Assembly: GCF_900573885.1 (NCBI RefSeq)
Contig: NZ_UPSE01000493.1
Coordinates: 620,001-684,000 of the forward strand
Source: Pseudomonas viridiflava
GTDB lineage: Bacteria > Pseudomonadota > Gammaproteobacteria > Pseudomonadales > Pseudomonadaceae
Length of the DNA: 64,000 bases
Direction of reading: 5' to 3'
Shown here: positions 51,266-59,725 of the stretch, one piece after another
Layout: the number at the start of each line of letters is the position of its first letter
Numbering within the stretch: the stretch's first letter is position 1
Notes under the pieces: model-generated
What the model saw: the letters and a program-made list of their open reading frames with translations, nothing else
Database searches by the model: none
What the model was told of the DNA's origin: nothing
Position numbers and translations under genes: made by a program

Positions 51266-51973
51266 TCATTCCAGAAAGCAGCGATCAAACAAGTACAGGC
51301 TGGCAGGTTTGATGTTTTCCAGTGTCGCCTGTGGCCGTCCGCCGTCGCCGCTTTTCTTGCGGCCGGTTTCTCGCAAATAGCCGGCTTCGGTCATTTTCAT
51401 CAAGCGCTGACGCATGCTGGTTTTCAAAACGGGGCGGGCCAGCACCTGGGAAAAGATCATTACCGCTTCCGGCGCGCTGAATTCGTTGCCGAGGAACATG
51501 AGCGGCAAACTGCTGTATAGCGACTTCGACAGCAGCCGTTCGTGTGCCGCGGCCACCAGGGCGTTGTGGTCGAAAGGCAACTTAAGCGAAGCGTCTGATA
51601 CATCCGCCAACGGGAAAAAAGCCTGCGCGCTGTTGAGCGCTACGTCTTTGTGGGCGACTGCCAAGTAGAAGGTTGATGAAGACCAGCACCGTGGATCGCG
51701 AAACGCATCGCCGACGGTGCCCACTTGCTCAATGTAGGCTAGCGCCATGCCCACCTTGTCGGAGGCGCGCAGGCGGTCTACAGCATCGTCCAGCGTCAAA
51801 TCGGCCGTAGCGCCGTTCACCACAATTCCAGGCAATGCCCAATGGCCGGCAAAGGGTTCGGCTTCGCGCTTGTTCAGCAGAATTTCAAGGGCCTGGCTGT
51901 CGCGGCAGTAGCGCACGACGCACAGGTCGATGGTGTGGAGATAGGCGCTTCGTTCTTCTCGATGATTTGGCAT
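51266..51973 (-). CDS. nrtR: NrtR-type transcriptional regulator of NAD metabolism (Nudix-wHTH)
   Basis: 235 residues. Nudix-like N-terminal domain (DLCVVRYCRDSQALEILLNKREAEPFAGHWALPGIVV, residues about 16-52) without an intact catalytic Nudix box, then a C-terminal winged helix ending RQRLMKMTEAGYLRETGRKKSGDGGRPQATLENI. NrtR repressors sense ADP-ribose or NAD derivatives and control NAD synthesis genes. It is transcribed away from pncA-pncB-nadE, the expected target. Confidence 0.92.
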   Translation of the reverse strand: MPNHREERSAYLHTIDLCVVRYCRDSQALEILLNKREAEPFAGHWALPGIVVNGATADLTLDDAVDRLRASDKVGMALAYIEQVGTVGDAFRDPRCWSSSTFYLAVAHKDVALNSAQAFFPLADVSDASLKLPFDHNALVAAAHERLLSKSLYSSLPLMFLGNEFSAPEAVMIFSQVLARPVLKTSMRQRLMKMTEAGYLRETGRKKSGDGGRPQATLENIKPASLYLFDRCFLE

Positions 51974-52021
51974 GTCAGTCCGGTAGCCGCAGGGTGGTCG
52001 CGCATCGCTTTGGTGCAGTTA

Positions 52022-52041
52022 AAGGTATATGTCATGTACTT
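52022..52041. promoter_or_regulatory. Candidate NrtR operator 1
   Basis: Imperfect palindrome AAGGTATATGTCATGTACTT between nrtR and pncA, nearer nrtR. Confidence 0.35.
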
Positions 52042-52110
52042 CTACTTCAAGGGCGTTGGAAAAATTGCTAGAAAATCCAGAAAATATGCAAAGCGCCTGT
52101 TGAACTGTAA

Positions 52111-52125
52111 GTACACGACGTGTAC
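52111..52125. promoter_or_regulatory. Candidate NrtR operator 2
   Basis: Perfect 15-base palindrome GTACACGACGTGTAC, 28 bases before the pncA start, suitably placed for repression. Confidence 0.5.
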
Positions 52126-52153
52126 CGTGTGAGTTGTGTACAGGAGAGATGCC

Positions 52154-52801
52154 ATGAACAGTGCCGTGATGAACACCGCTTCCTTCGACGTTGATGCACA
52201 GAAAAGCTTCACCCCGCTGTGTCCGGATGAATTACCTGTCGCTGGCGGCGACCAGATTGGCGCCGAGCTGAACCTGATGGCGAGCCTTGCTCGGGTACGT
52301 GTCGGCAGCAAAGATGCCCACACGCCAATGGCGCCCTGGGTGGTGGCACAACCTTCGGAGATGCTCCAGGCGACCGGCCTTGCGCACGCAGATCTTACGT
52401 GGGTGAGTCACTGCGTTCCGGGCACCGAAGGCTTCACGTTGCTGGACGAGCTGCCCACTCCGTACGAGTACGACTACTTCGTGTGGAAGGGCGTGGAGCC
52501 CGACCTTCATCCCTATGGCGCGTGCTACCACGATTTGCACAACAAACTCTCCACTGGCGTTATCGAATACCTGCGGGCTCAGGAAATTTCGCGGGTCATC
52601 GTCGGCGGGCTGGCACTGGATTTCTGCGTGAAGACCACTGCGTTGCAATTGGCATCTGCGGGGTTTGAGGTAATCGTCCATCTTCCCGCCTGCCGCGCGA
52701 TTAGCGAAGATGGCGCCCAACAAGCGGTTGCCGACATGCAGGCGCAAGGCATACGCCTGAGCAGCAGCCGTGAACAGTTAGCCTTGCTGCAAGGCCAATA
52801 A
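52154..52801 (+). CDS. pncA: Nicotinamidase (isochorismatase-fold)
   Basis: 215 residues. Converts nicotinamide to nicotinate. Catalytic triad positions are visible: Asp in FDVDAQKSF, Lys in YFVWKGVEPD, Cys in GGLALDFCVKTTALQL. The metal site includes SKDAHTP. AGGAGAG five bases before ATG 52154 fixes the start. First gene of the NAD salvage operon under likely NrtR control. Confidence 0.92.
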   Translation: MNSAVMNTASFDVDAQKSFTPLCPDELPVAGGDQIGAELNLMASLARVRVGSKDAHTPMAPWVVAQPSEMLQATGLAHADLTWVSHCVPGTEGFTLLDELPTPYEYDYFVWKGVEPDLHPYGACYHDLHNKLSTGVIEYLRAQEISRVIVGGLALDFCVKTTALQLASAGFEVIVHLPACRAISEDGAQQAVADMQAQGIRLSSSREQLALLQGQ

Positions 52802-52811
52802 GGACATCACC

Positions 52812-54044
52812 ATGGAAAGTGCTTACGGCCGCGAAGGCGGGGTGATCCAGAGTCTTCTGGATACCGACTACTACACCTTCACCATGATGCAGGCGGTGTT
52901 GCACCAGCACCCGAACGTCGATGTGGAATACCAGTTCATCGTGCGCTCCAAGGAAAATCTCAGTCACCTGATTCCTGAAATTCGCGAAGAACTGGAGAAA
53001 CTCTCCACTCTGCGCATGCGCGATGATGAACTGCGCTTCCTGTTCAACCGACGCTTTCGGGAATACCTCACACCCGACTTCGAACAGTTTCTCGGATTGT
53101 TCCGCTTCAATCTGCGTTACATCCTCGTCAACGAGGTGGACGGGCAACTGAATATCCGCGTCCGTGGCCCGATGCTGCACTGCATCATGTTCGAGCAGCC
53201 GGTGCTGGCGTTGGTCAGTGAGCTGCGCAACCGCGAGAAATACGCCGATATCGAACTGGAAGACGTCACGCGTCGGCTGTATCAGAAGTTCGAATGGCTG
53301 GAAAAAAACGTCAGCAAGGAAGAACTCGCCGACTTTCGTGTGTCTGACTTTTCAACACGTCGGCGTTTGTCGTTCAACGCGCAGCGTGAGGTGGTCGACA
53401 TCATGCGCCGCGATTTTCCCGGCGTGTTTGTCGGCACCAGCAACGGCCACCTGGCCTATGAATTCGATCTGCCCCTGATAGGCACCATGGCCCACCAGTG
53501 GTTGATGGTTCACCAGCAATTGAGCCGTTTGCGCGAAAGCCAGAACGTGGCCCTGGAAAATTGGGTGCATGAGTACCGCGGGCGCTTGGGCATTGCCCTG
53601 ACCGATTGCATCAGCACCGATTTTTTCCTCAAGGATTTCGATCTGTACTTCGCCAAGCTGTACGACGGGCTGCGCCAGGATTCGGGCAACCCGATCGTCT
53701 GGGCCGACAAGGTGCTGGCCCGGTACGACCAGTTGGGCATCGACCCGATGACCAAAGAATTGATGTTTTCCGATGGGCTGAATTTCGAGAAATGCCTGCC
53801 CATCCTGCGGCATGTTCGCGGCAGGGCGAAATTCGGCTTTGGCATGGGCACCAGCCTGGCCTGCGATGTCGATGGTGTAGAGCCGTTGAGCATCGTTATG
53901 AAGCTGGTGCGGGTACACGGCGAGCCGGTGGTGAAATTCTCCGACGACCCGGTAAAGAATGTCTGCGAAGACGCCTCGTTTCTGCAGTACGCCTCCAATG
54001 TATTTGGCGTACGCGACACCAATCAGCAATTAGGAGGAGTGTGA
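52812..54044 (+). CDS. pncB: Nicotinate phosphoribosyltransferase
   Basis: 410 residues. Makes nicotinate mononucleotide from nicotinate and PRPP with ATP. Family blocks: LLDTDYYTFTMMQAV, FSTRRRLSFNAQREVV, GTMAHQWLMVHQQL, LTDCISTDFFLKDF, and GLRQDSGNPIVWADK. Starts 10 bp after pncA and is followed at 1 bp by nadE. Confidence 0.97.
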   Translation: MESAYGREGGVIQSLLDTDYYTFTMMQAVLHQHPNVDVEYQFIVRSKENLSHLIPEIREELEKLSTLRMRDDELRFLFNRRFREYLTPDFEQFLGLFRFNLRYILVNEVDGQLNIRVRGPMLHCIMFEQPVLALVSELRNREKYADIELEDVTRRLYQKFEWLEKNVSKEELADFRVSDFSTRRRLSFNAQREVVDIMRRDFPGVFVGTSNGHLAYEFDLPLIGTMAHQWLMVHQQLSRLRESQNVALENWVHEYRGRLGIALTDCISTDFFLKDFDLYFAKLYDGLRQDSGNPIVWADKVLARYDQLGIDPMTKELMFSDGLNFEKCLPILRHVRGRAKFGFGMGTSLACDVDGVEPLSIVMKLVRVHGEPVVKFSDDPVKNVCEDASFLQYASNVFGVRDTNQQLGGV

Positions 54045-54045
54045 A

Positions 54046-54870
54046 ATGGCCACGGCAAAACAAGATGCGATTGCTCGCGAGTTAGGTGTAAACCGCCAGC
54101 TGGTGCAGGGTGGGGAACAGGCGGAAATTACCCGTCGAGTCGACTTTATCAAAGGTGTGGTGCGCAATTCGGGCTGCAAGTCGCTGGTGCTGGGCATCAG
54201 CGGTGGCGTCGACTCGCTGACGGCAGGGCGCTTGTGTCAGCTCGCCGCCGAGCAATTGCGCGACGAAGGTTACGAGGCGCAATTCATTGCCGTGCGCCTG
54301 CCGTACAAAACCCAGGCTGACGAGCACCACGCGCAGGCGTCGCTGGACTTTATCAAGCCGGACCAGATCACCACCGTTAACATCGCCGACAGTGTCGAAG
54401 GGTTGATGGCCAATATCGCCATCGAAGGGCTGCAACCGAGTGAAGGGCTGATTGACTTCACCAAAGGCAACGTCAAGGCGCGTACGCGCATGGTGGCTCA
54501 GTACGCCATCGCCAATTTCACTAACGGTTTAGTGGTAGGGACCGACCACGCCGCCGAGGCGTTGATGGGCTTCTTTACCAAGTTCGGCGACGGCGCCTGC
54601 GATCTGGCGCCGCTCAGTGGCTTGTGCAAAAGCCAGGTTCGCATGGTGAGCGCTGCATTGGGCGCGCCCCACGAGCTGGTGTTCAAGGCGCCCACCGCTG
54701 ACCTTGAAGAACTGGTGCCGGGCAAGCTGGATGAGGATTCGTACGGTTGTACGTATGAAGATATCGACAACTATCTGCTGGGCAAGGAGGTTCACGCCGA
54801 GGCGGTCGAGATCATCGAGAGCGCCTACGCCAAAACCGCGCACAAGCGCGCGCTGCCCCTCGCTCCATAA
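54046..54870 (+). CDS. nadE: Ammonia-dependent NAD synthetase
   Basis: 274 residues, the short NH3-dependent form. P-loop LVLGISGGVDSLTAGRL near 46-62; GTDHAAEALMGFFTKFGDGACDLAPLSGL binds NaAD and ATP. Amidates nicotinate adenine dinucleotide. GGAGG in the pncB tail serves as its ribosome site. Ends the salvage operon; a strong hairpin follows. Confidence 0.96.
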   Translation: MATAKQDAIARELGVNRQLVQGGEQAEITRRVDFIKGVVRNSGCKSLVLGISGGVDSLTAGRLCQLAAEQLRDEGYEAQFIAVRLPYKTQADEHHAQASLDFIKPDQITTVNIADSVEGLMANIAIEGLQPSEGLIDFTKGNVKARTRMVAQYAIANFTNGLVVGTDHAAEALMGFFTKFGDGACDLAPLSGLCKSQVRMVSAALGAPHELVFKAPTADLEELVPGKLDEDSYGCTYEDIDNYLLGKEVHAEAVEIIESAYAKTAHKRALPLAP

Positions 54871-54885
54871 CACGCCTGCCGTTTT

Positions 54886-54910
54886 CCGGGCGCCCCTAGA
54901 GGGCGCCCGG
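54886..54910. terminator. Stem-loop between convergent nadE and monooxygenase
   Basis: CCGGGCGCCC and GGGCGCCCGG with loop CTAGA. The T tract is weak on both strands. Confidence 0.6.
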
Positions 54911-54918
54911 TGTCTTGT

Positions 54919-56196
54919 TCAGCCCTGGTTTTTGCGTTGTTCCGCGTCGCGGTAGGCCAGGTATTTGCGCTGGGTCGCGATATGGTCGGCGATGATCTTG
55001 GCGTCATGCCAGACACCCCAGATAAACGTCGAGCCGCGGCGCAATAGCCATGGCAAACCGAGAAAATAGACGCCCGGCTCGCTCGACACGCCGCGCTGAT
55101 GTTGCGGCTTGCCATTGGCGTCGAACGCATTCACCTTCAGCCAGCTGTAATCCACCGCATAGCCAGTCGCCCAGATGATCGAGGTGACGCCTGCTTGGGC
55201 CAGATCAAGCTGCAAGATCGGTCGAGCGACGCACTCCGGTTCCGGCAGGAAGTAACGGGCTTCCGGTTCTTCAGGAAGATCCAGTCCGTTGCGCGCGATA
55301 TAGGCATCGGCCGCGTCCAGCAAGGACAGGTAATTCTGGTCGCCATTTGCCAGATTTTGCGCAAGGTCTGGCTTGAAACGCACCACGCCCTGCTGGAACG
55401 AATCTGTCAGGCCGACCAGCGTGATGCCAAGCTTCGCCAGGGCGCGGAAGTCGACCGTATGGCCGCCACGCGCGCCGCTGACGGCGATGGTCACATGCTC
55501 TTTACCCGGCTTGCTGGCCGGCGCATCCCATTCCCCCAGAACGCCCAGCCACCAGCAGAAATCACGGTTGCGGTAGGAACGCGGCGGACGGTCGTGGGCG
55601 CCCACTGACAGATAAACCTGTTTGCCTGCTCGCTGAAGTTCATCCGCAATCTGCACACCTGACGAACCTGCTCCCACCACCAATACGGCGCCTTCTGGCA
55701 GTTGCGCGGGATTGCGGTAATCGGCCGAGTGAATCTGATGAATTGCACTGTCAGCAGGGGCAATCGGCGGGATGACCGGGCGCTGGAAAGGTCCGGTGGC
55801 TGCAACAATGCGGTTGGCTTCGTACACGCCTTCAGAGGTTTCGACGGTAAAGCCTTGGCGGTCGGCGTTGCGCGTGACCTTCTTCACTTCGACGCCGGTG
55901 CGAATTGGCGCATTGAATTGCTCGGCATAGGATACGAAGTAGTCCGCGACACGCTCTTTTGAGGCGAAGGCGTCGGGGTCCAGGTCGTCGAATTCCAGGC
56001 CTGGAAAGCGGTCGTGCCATACCGGGCCGTTGGCTACCAGAGAGTCCCAGCGCCCGGATCGCCAGGCTTCGGCGATGCGGCTTCGCTCCAGCACCACATG
56101 CGGTACGCCGAGGTTGCTCAGGTGTTCGCTCATGGCGATACCGGCCTGGCCTGCGCCAATCACGAGCGTGTCGGTGGAGAATTTTTCGGCGGTCAC
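54919..56196 (-). CDS. Flavin-containing monooxygenase-like NAD(P)/FAD oxidoreductase
   Basis: 425 residues. FAD-binding GAGQAGIAMSEHLSNLGVPHVVLE at about 14-38, NADPH-binding VVGAGSSGVQIADELQRAGKQVYLSVG near 165, and ATGYAVDYSWL near the C-terminus, the ATG-containing FMO motif. Similar proteins oxidise N or S atoms or act as Baeyer-Villiger enzymes; the substrate is unknown. It is not part of the NAD operon. No partner gene is adjacent. Confidence 0.88.
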   Translation of the reverse strand: MTAEKFSTDTLVIGAGQAGIAMSEHLSNLGVPHVVLERSRIAEAWRSGRWDSLVANGPVWHDRFPGLEFDDLDPDAFASKERVADYFVSYAEQFNAPIRTGVEVKKVTRNADRQGFTVETSEGVYEANRIVAATGPFQRPVIPPIAPADSAIHQIHSADYRNPAQLPEGAVLVVGAGSSGVQIADELQRAGKQVYLSVGAHDRPPRSYRNRDFCWWLGVLGEWDAPASKPGKEHVTIAVSGARGGHTVDFRALAKLGITLVGLTDSFQQGVVRFKPDLAQNLANGDQNYLSLLDAADAYIARNGLDLPEEPEARYFLPEPECVARPILQLDLAQAGVTSIIWATGYAVDYSWLKVNAFDANGKPQHQRGVSSEPGVYFLGLPWLLRRGSTFIWGVWHDAKIIADHIATQRKYLAYRDAEQRKNQG

Positions 56197-56661
56197 TTCG
56201 CGGTCCTTCTGAATGGCGTTTGGCCTTTTCCGGCGGTGAGGAGCGAATAGGTCGCTGTCGCCACTGCCGAGGAGATAGGGCGCATTCTGTTCAGAGGAAG
56301 GGAATAGCGAAAATATGATTTATGTAGTCGCTAGCTAGGAAAAAGATGCCTCTGCAAACGCCGGGCAGAACGTTGCGCCAGCGGTTTACTGGCAATTGGC
56401 ACGCACGGTGCGACAGAAGAGGTGCGGGGGTTTTAATGCACTGCGCAATGCGTTGTGTCGGGCTGGGGCTTTAGCAGATACTGCGCGAGGATTTTTTCAC
56501 TCACTCCAATCACGAAAGGCTCAGCGATGGGCATTCAGGGAGTGGGCGCGGTGCTAAGGATGGCAATCGACAGGTTACGGCATGCACCCTCAGAGGCGCA
56601 GCCATGAGCAGAACCGTAATTGCATCCAGAAACTGAAACAGGCGCCGCATAAGGACACTGA
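56197..56661. other. Divergent intergenic region
   Basis: About 465 bp upstream of the twin lipoproteins. The only structured element recognised is a sigma-54-like sequence at 56397-56412. No gene. Confidence 0.4.
56397..56412 (+). promoter_or_regulatory. Sigma-54-like promoter element
   Basis: TGGCACGCACGGTGCG keeps the GG (-24) and GC (-12) at the right spacing, with two departures from TGGCACG-N4-TTGC(A/T). It lies 250 bases before the lipoprotein gene. Confidence 0.3.
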
Positions 56662-56949
56662 ATGAAGCGTCTTTTAATACTGCTGACCGTACTGGCGATT
56701 GCCGGCTGTTCGTCGTCCCCTACGGTGCACAAGAAGTACGGCAAGAAAGCAGGTTTGCATATCAGCTGTTCCGGACTGACTTCCTCCTGGGAAGCCTGTC
56801 TGGCAGAAGCTGCCAAAAACTGCGGCAGCGACGGTTACAAAGTGCTGGCGAAGTCGGGTGTGGGAGAAGGGGATTACGATGAAAATTACCCTTTCGGCCT
56901 GAACCCGGACGGCTTTTCCAGCCGCAATATGATCGTTCTCTGCCGTTAG
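56662..56949 (+). CDS. Cys-rich small lipoprotein A
   Basis: 95 residues. Signal and lipobox LAIAGCSSS (Cys16). The mature part has CSG-x4-W-x2-C-x7-C followed by GSDGY and a final LCR: four cysteines that could form two disulfides in the periplasm. A paralogue lies 48 bp downstream. Function unknown. I regard it as an uncharacterised family in pseudomonads rather than unique. Confidence 0.85.
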   Translation: MKRLLILLTVLAIAGCSSSPTVHKKYGKKAGLHISCSGLTSSWEACLAEAAKNCGSDGYKVLAKSGVGEGDYDENYPFGLNPDGFSSRNMIVLCR

Positions 56950-56997
56950 TAGTCAATTGAAGGGCAACGGGTTTGCAAATGCTCACCGAGCGCTCAC

Positions 56998-57303
56998 ATG
57001 GGTATGACTATGGCTAAGTTGGGCTGGGGAATAGTGGGGGGCGCCGTATTGTTACTGGCGCTGAACGGCTGCGCGACGGTCAACCAGACGATCACCAAGA
57101 ATGGCGATCAGGCGTTGAGCATCGACTGCTCCGGTCAGGCACTCAAGTGGCAGCACTGCTATGAGAAGGCCACGCAGAGCTGTCCGACGGGCTACGACGT
57201 GGTCGGCAAGAAAGGGCGTGCGGACGCCGCCCCAGATGATCGCGTGTTGGGTATGGAACCTGGCGATTATGCGTTTCGCAGTCTGGTGGTGACGTGCCAC
57301 TGA
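56998..57303 (+). CDS. Cys-rich small lipoprotein B
   Basis: 101 residues (97 if the start is ATG 57010; 57004 is also possible). Lipobox LLALNGCATV. The mature part repeats the pattern of protein A, CSG-x4-W-x2-C-x7-C then TGY, and ends VVTCH. Tandem paralogue of 56662-56949, so likely from duplication. Function unknown. A strong terminator follows. Confidence 0.85.
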   Translation: MGMTMAKLGWGIVGGAVLLLALNGCATVNQTITKNGDQALSIDCSGQALKWQHCYEKATQSCPTGYDVVGKKGRADAAPDDRVLGMEPGDYAFRSLVVTCH

Positions 57304-57315
57304 GGTCCTGCAAGC

Positions 57316-57369
57316 GGCCATAAAAAAAAACCGGAATCCGAGCGATCAGATTCCGGTTTTTTTATGGCC
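57316..57369. terminator. Strong bidirectional terminator
   Basis: Long stem GGCCATAAAAAAA-CCGGAATC against GATTCCGG-TTTTTTTATGGCC, between lipoprotein B and the convergent DUF3509 gene. Confidence 0.92.
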
Positions 57370-57378
57370 GGACGACGG

Positions 57379-57666
57379 TCAGGCCGGTATGTAACTCATG
57401 ACCCCGGCATTATCCACCAGTTGCTTGCGCATCTCCGAAGAGAGTGAGCCGGCACGCACGCACAGCTCGCGGCGTACACCTTCAACGACCTGGCCGAACA
57501 CTTCGGCGCTGACCACTTCATCCGAGCTGATAACGCGGCTATAGGCCATTTCATCGTTGCTGTCGGCGAGGGTCAACACCACGCTGCCATCGGGGCGCAG
57601 CTGGCCAAGAGAAGGGCGCAGCGGGTGGAAGGCTTTTTCGAGCAGGGCGAAATTAACATGACGCAT
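57379..57666 (-). CDS. DUF3509-like protein 1
   Basis: 95 residues, FALLEKAFHPLRPSLGQLRPDGSVVLTLAD... then SRVISSDEV and a helical VVEGVRRELCVRAG. This pattern (beta sheet then a helix with VI..IR..L) fits DUF3509, small proteins restricted mainly to Pseudomonas, function unknown. Same strand as the next gene, 53 bp apart. Confidence 0.65.
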   Translation of the reverse strand: MRHVNFALLEKAFHPLRPSLGQLRPDGSVVLTLADSNDEMAYSRVISSDEVVSAEVFGQVVEGVRRELCVRAGSLSSEMRKQLVDNAGVMSYIPA

Positions 57667-57719
57667 ATAAGCGCTCCGTCGCGGGTGAGTTAGGTCAGAC
57701 CGTCCCGCTTGACGGAGGT

Positions 57720-57959
57720 TCAGGCCGCCAGGCCTTTGGTTGCCAGCGATTGACGCGTGCGGTCGATCACGTGTTGCAACGAACCGTTTTCATACTGCTC
57801 GGGATACAGACGTTCGCAGTGACGGGCAACGCCACGCTCGTTGACGATGGTGAAGCTGAAGCAGCCATTGCGCACGGCCTGGATATGGCAGGCCAGAGGG
57901 GCGAAGGCGTTACGGAGGGTGCTGATTGCATCCTGAACTTGGGGTTGGGTATTCATCAT
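57720..57959 (-). CDS. DUF3509-like protein 2
   Basis: 79 residues, AISTLRNAFAPLACHIQAVRNGCFSFTIVNERGVARHCERLY... LQHVIDRTRQSLATKG. Same layout as DUF3509-like protein 1 with low identity, so tandem relatives. Function unknown. Confidence 0.65.
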   Translation of the reverse strand: MMNTQPQVQDAISTLRNAFAPLACHIQAVRNGCFSFTIVNERGVARHCERLYPEQYENGSLQHVIDRTRQSLATKGLAA

Positions 57960-58468
57960 TATTAGATGTTCCTACACATGCGGCGTCTTGCCGCTAATAA
58001 AATAACTCCGATATTGGCCGCCAAATGGGCGAGCTCAAATGACTCTGATCGGAGCAGGACCGCACGCTAAAAGTTCCGCCAATATGCGGTGCTCCTGGTG
58101 CAGGTAGGTACTTCGGAGGGCAGGTGCCACGGAACACGTTAAGGTGTGGTTCCGGTGGTGGTCCTGATCAATCGACAGATTGGCGTTGCAGAGTTGGAGG
58201 CAGCACGGCGATCTTTGGAGAGGGCGGTGAAGCTTTATCTGGAGGCCAGCCAGGTGTGCCGAAAAAGCGGTCACTTGGCATCAGGCACTTCGCATCAGCT
58301 AGGCTCGGTTGAGCGAGGAAGCTGGAGAGGAGGGCGTAAATTGACTTTCAAACGTGGTACTAACCGGCCGGCACCCTACGGGAAAAACGTGGGCATGACC
58401 AGTCAGTCTGACCAGCGGTTACGTTGTCGGCGCATGTGGTCGTTGTTTGGGCATAGTCAGCCGCCCAT
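57960..58468. other. Intergenic region upstream of DUF3509 pair
   Basis: About 510 bp. A plus-strand frame at 58146-58520 begins with a coding-like VPVVVLINRQIGVAELEAARRSL but runs through the terminator at 58469-58497 and has no ribosome site, so it is not accepted. No other gene. Confidence 0.4.
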
Positions 58469-58497
58469 AAAAAAGCCCCACCGAAGTGGGGCTTTTT
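58469..58497. terminator. Bidirectional rho-independent terminator
   Basis: AAAAAAGCCCCAC and GTGGGGCTTTTT, downstream of the minus-strand cold-shock gene. Confidence 0.9.
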
Positions 58498-58521
58498 ACA
58501 TTCATTCAGCGCTGAGCTGAA

Positions 58522-58734
58522 TCAGGCAACCTGAACTTCTTCAGCTTGCATGCCTTTCTGGCCTTTGGCAGCTACGAAAGTAACCGACTGGCCTTCTTTC
58601 AGGCTTTTGAAGCCATCGCTCTGGATAGCTTTGAAGTGTACGAAAAGATCGTCGCCGCCCGATTGTGGAGTGATGAAGCCGTAGCCTTTTTCATCGTTGA
58701 ACCACTTAACGGTACCCGCTTGGCGATTGGACAT
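58522..58734 (-). CDS. Cold-shock protein, CspA family
   Basis: 70 residues, one cold-shock domain with KWFNDEKGYGFI (RNP1) and DLFVHFKAI (RNP2). RNA chaperone or antiterminator. AAGGAG stands before the ATG. The 5' leader is long (over 200 bp to the next gene), as in thermoregulated csp mRNAs. Confidence 0.93.
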   Translation of the reverse strand: MSNRQAGTVKWFNDEKGYGFITPQSGGDDLFVHFKAIQSDGFKSLKEGQSVTFVAAKGQKGMQAEEVQVA

Positions 58735-58947
58735 GGTGTAGCTCCTTGAACAAAGTTAACTGAGGTCAAAAGACCAGGTTCGGACTGAGTGCAAAGAGTA
58801 AAAGGAGTCGTGGAGCAAGAGCTAGCTTCCATTGCGATTCACGGTGACACAAGCAGCACAGTGGCGACACCATACAAGGTTTATTGGCCGAGTGCGAGCC
58901 CTTCGCATCGCCGAAAATCACGCTATTTTTCGCGCTGTTTTTACTGG
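58735..58947 (-). promoter_or_regulatory. Long leader of the cold-shock gene
   Basis: 213 bp without a gene between the cold-shock gene and the ABC transporter stop. The promoter was not located; by analogy with csp genes much of this may be transcribed leader. Confidence 0.35.
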
Positions 58948-59718
58948 CTAAATGATGTGCGCGCCGACGTCGTTGCGCTCAGAAAATTTGCTTAAAAATT
59001 GCTGCGTCCGCGCCTCGCGCGGGTTGGCAAAAAGGGCCTTGGCTTCGCCCTGTTCAACGATCACGCCCTGGTCGATAAACACCACGCGATTGGCTACGTC
59101 ACGGGCGAAACTCATCTCGTGCGTAACGATGATCATGGTGCGATTTTCTTCGGCCAGACCGCGAATTGTCGCGAGCACTTCACCGACCAGTTCCGGGTCG
59201 AGCGCTGAAGTGGGCTCGTCGAACAAGATCACGTCAGGCTCCATGGCCAGGGCTCTGGCGATGGCCACACGCTGTTGCTGGCCGCCTGACAGACGCCGTG
59301 GATACGCATCTTCCTTGCCCGCCAAACCTACCTTCGCGAGCAGGGCGCGGGCCCGCTCGACAGCCGTGGCGCGCGCTTCTTTTTTCACCACCAGCGGTCC
59401 TTCAATAATGTTCTCCAGCGCCGTGCGATGAGGAAACAGATTGAAGTTCTGAAACACGAAGCCGACGCGCTGACGAAGGCTGCGAATCAACTCCTTTTGC
59501 TTGGCCAGCGGCTTGCTCGCATCGATGAACATGTCGCCGACGCGAATGGTGCCGCCGTCCGGTTCTTCGAGCAGATTGAGGCAGCGCAGCAAGGTGGTTT
59601 TTCCCGAACCGCTGGGGCCAATGATCGCCACCACTTCGCCGGTCGCCACGTCCAGGTCGATGCCCTTGAGCACCGTCTGGCCGTTGAATACTTTTGTCAG
59701 GGCGCGCACTTCAATCAT
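58948..59718 (-). CDS. tcyN: Cystine ABC transporter ATP-binding protein
   Basis: 256 residues. Walker A GPSGSGKTTLLRC, Q-loop FVFQNFNLFPHRTALEN, signature LSGGQQQRVAIARAL, Walker B VILFDEPTSALDP, H-loop IIVTHEM. The polar amino acid uptake type. Its gene is 7 bp after the permease. Cystine specificity is inferred from dcyD and the binding protein. Confidence 0.92.
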   Translation of the reverse strand: MIEVRALTKVFNGQTVLKGIDLDVATGEVVAIIGPSGSGKTTLLRCLNLLEEPDGGTIRVGDMFIDASKPLAKQKELIRSLRQRVGFVFQNFNLFPHRTALENIIEGPLVVKKEARATAVERARALLAKVGLAGKEDAYPRRLSGGQQQRVAIARALAMEPDVILFDEPTSALDPELVGEVLATIRGLAEENRTMIIVTHEMSFARDVANRVVFIDQGVIVEQGEAKALFANPREARTQQFLSKFSERNDVGAHII

Positions 59719-59725
59719 CGGTTTT

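Noticed and set aside
58146..58520. Plus-strand frame of 124 codons with a coding-like beginning
   Set aside because: No ribosome site, runs through a bidirectional terminator, and the second half is low-quality protein.
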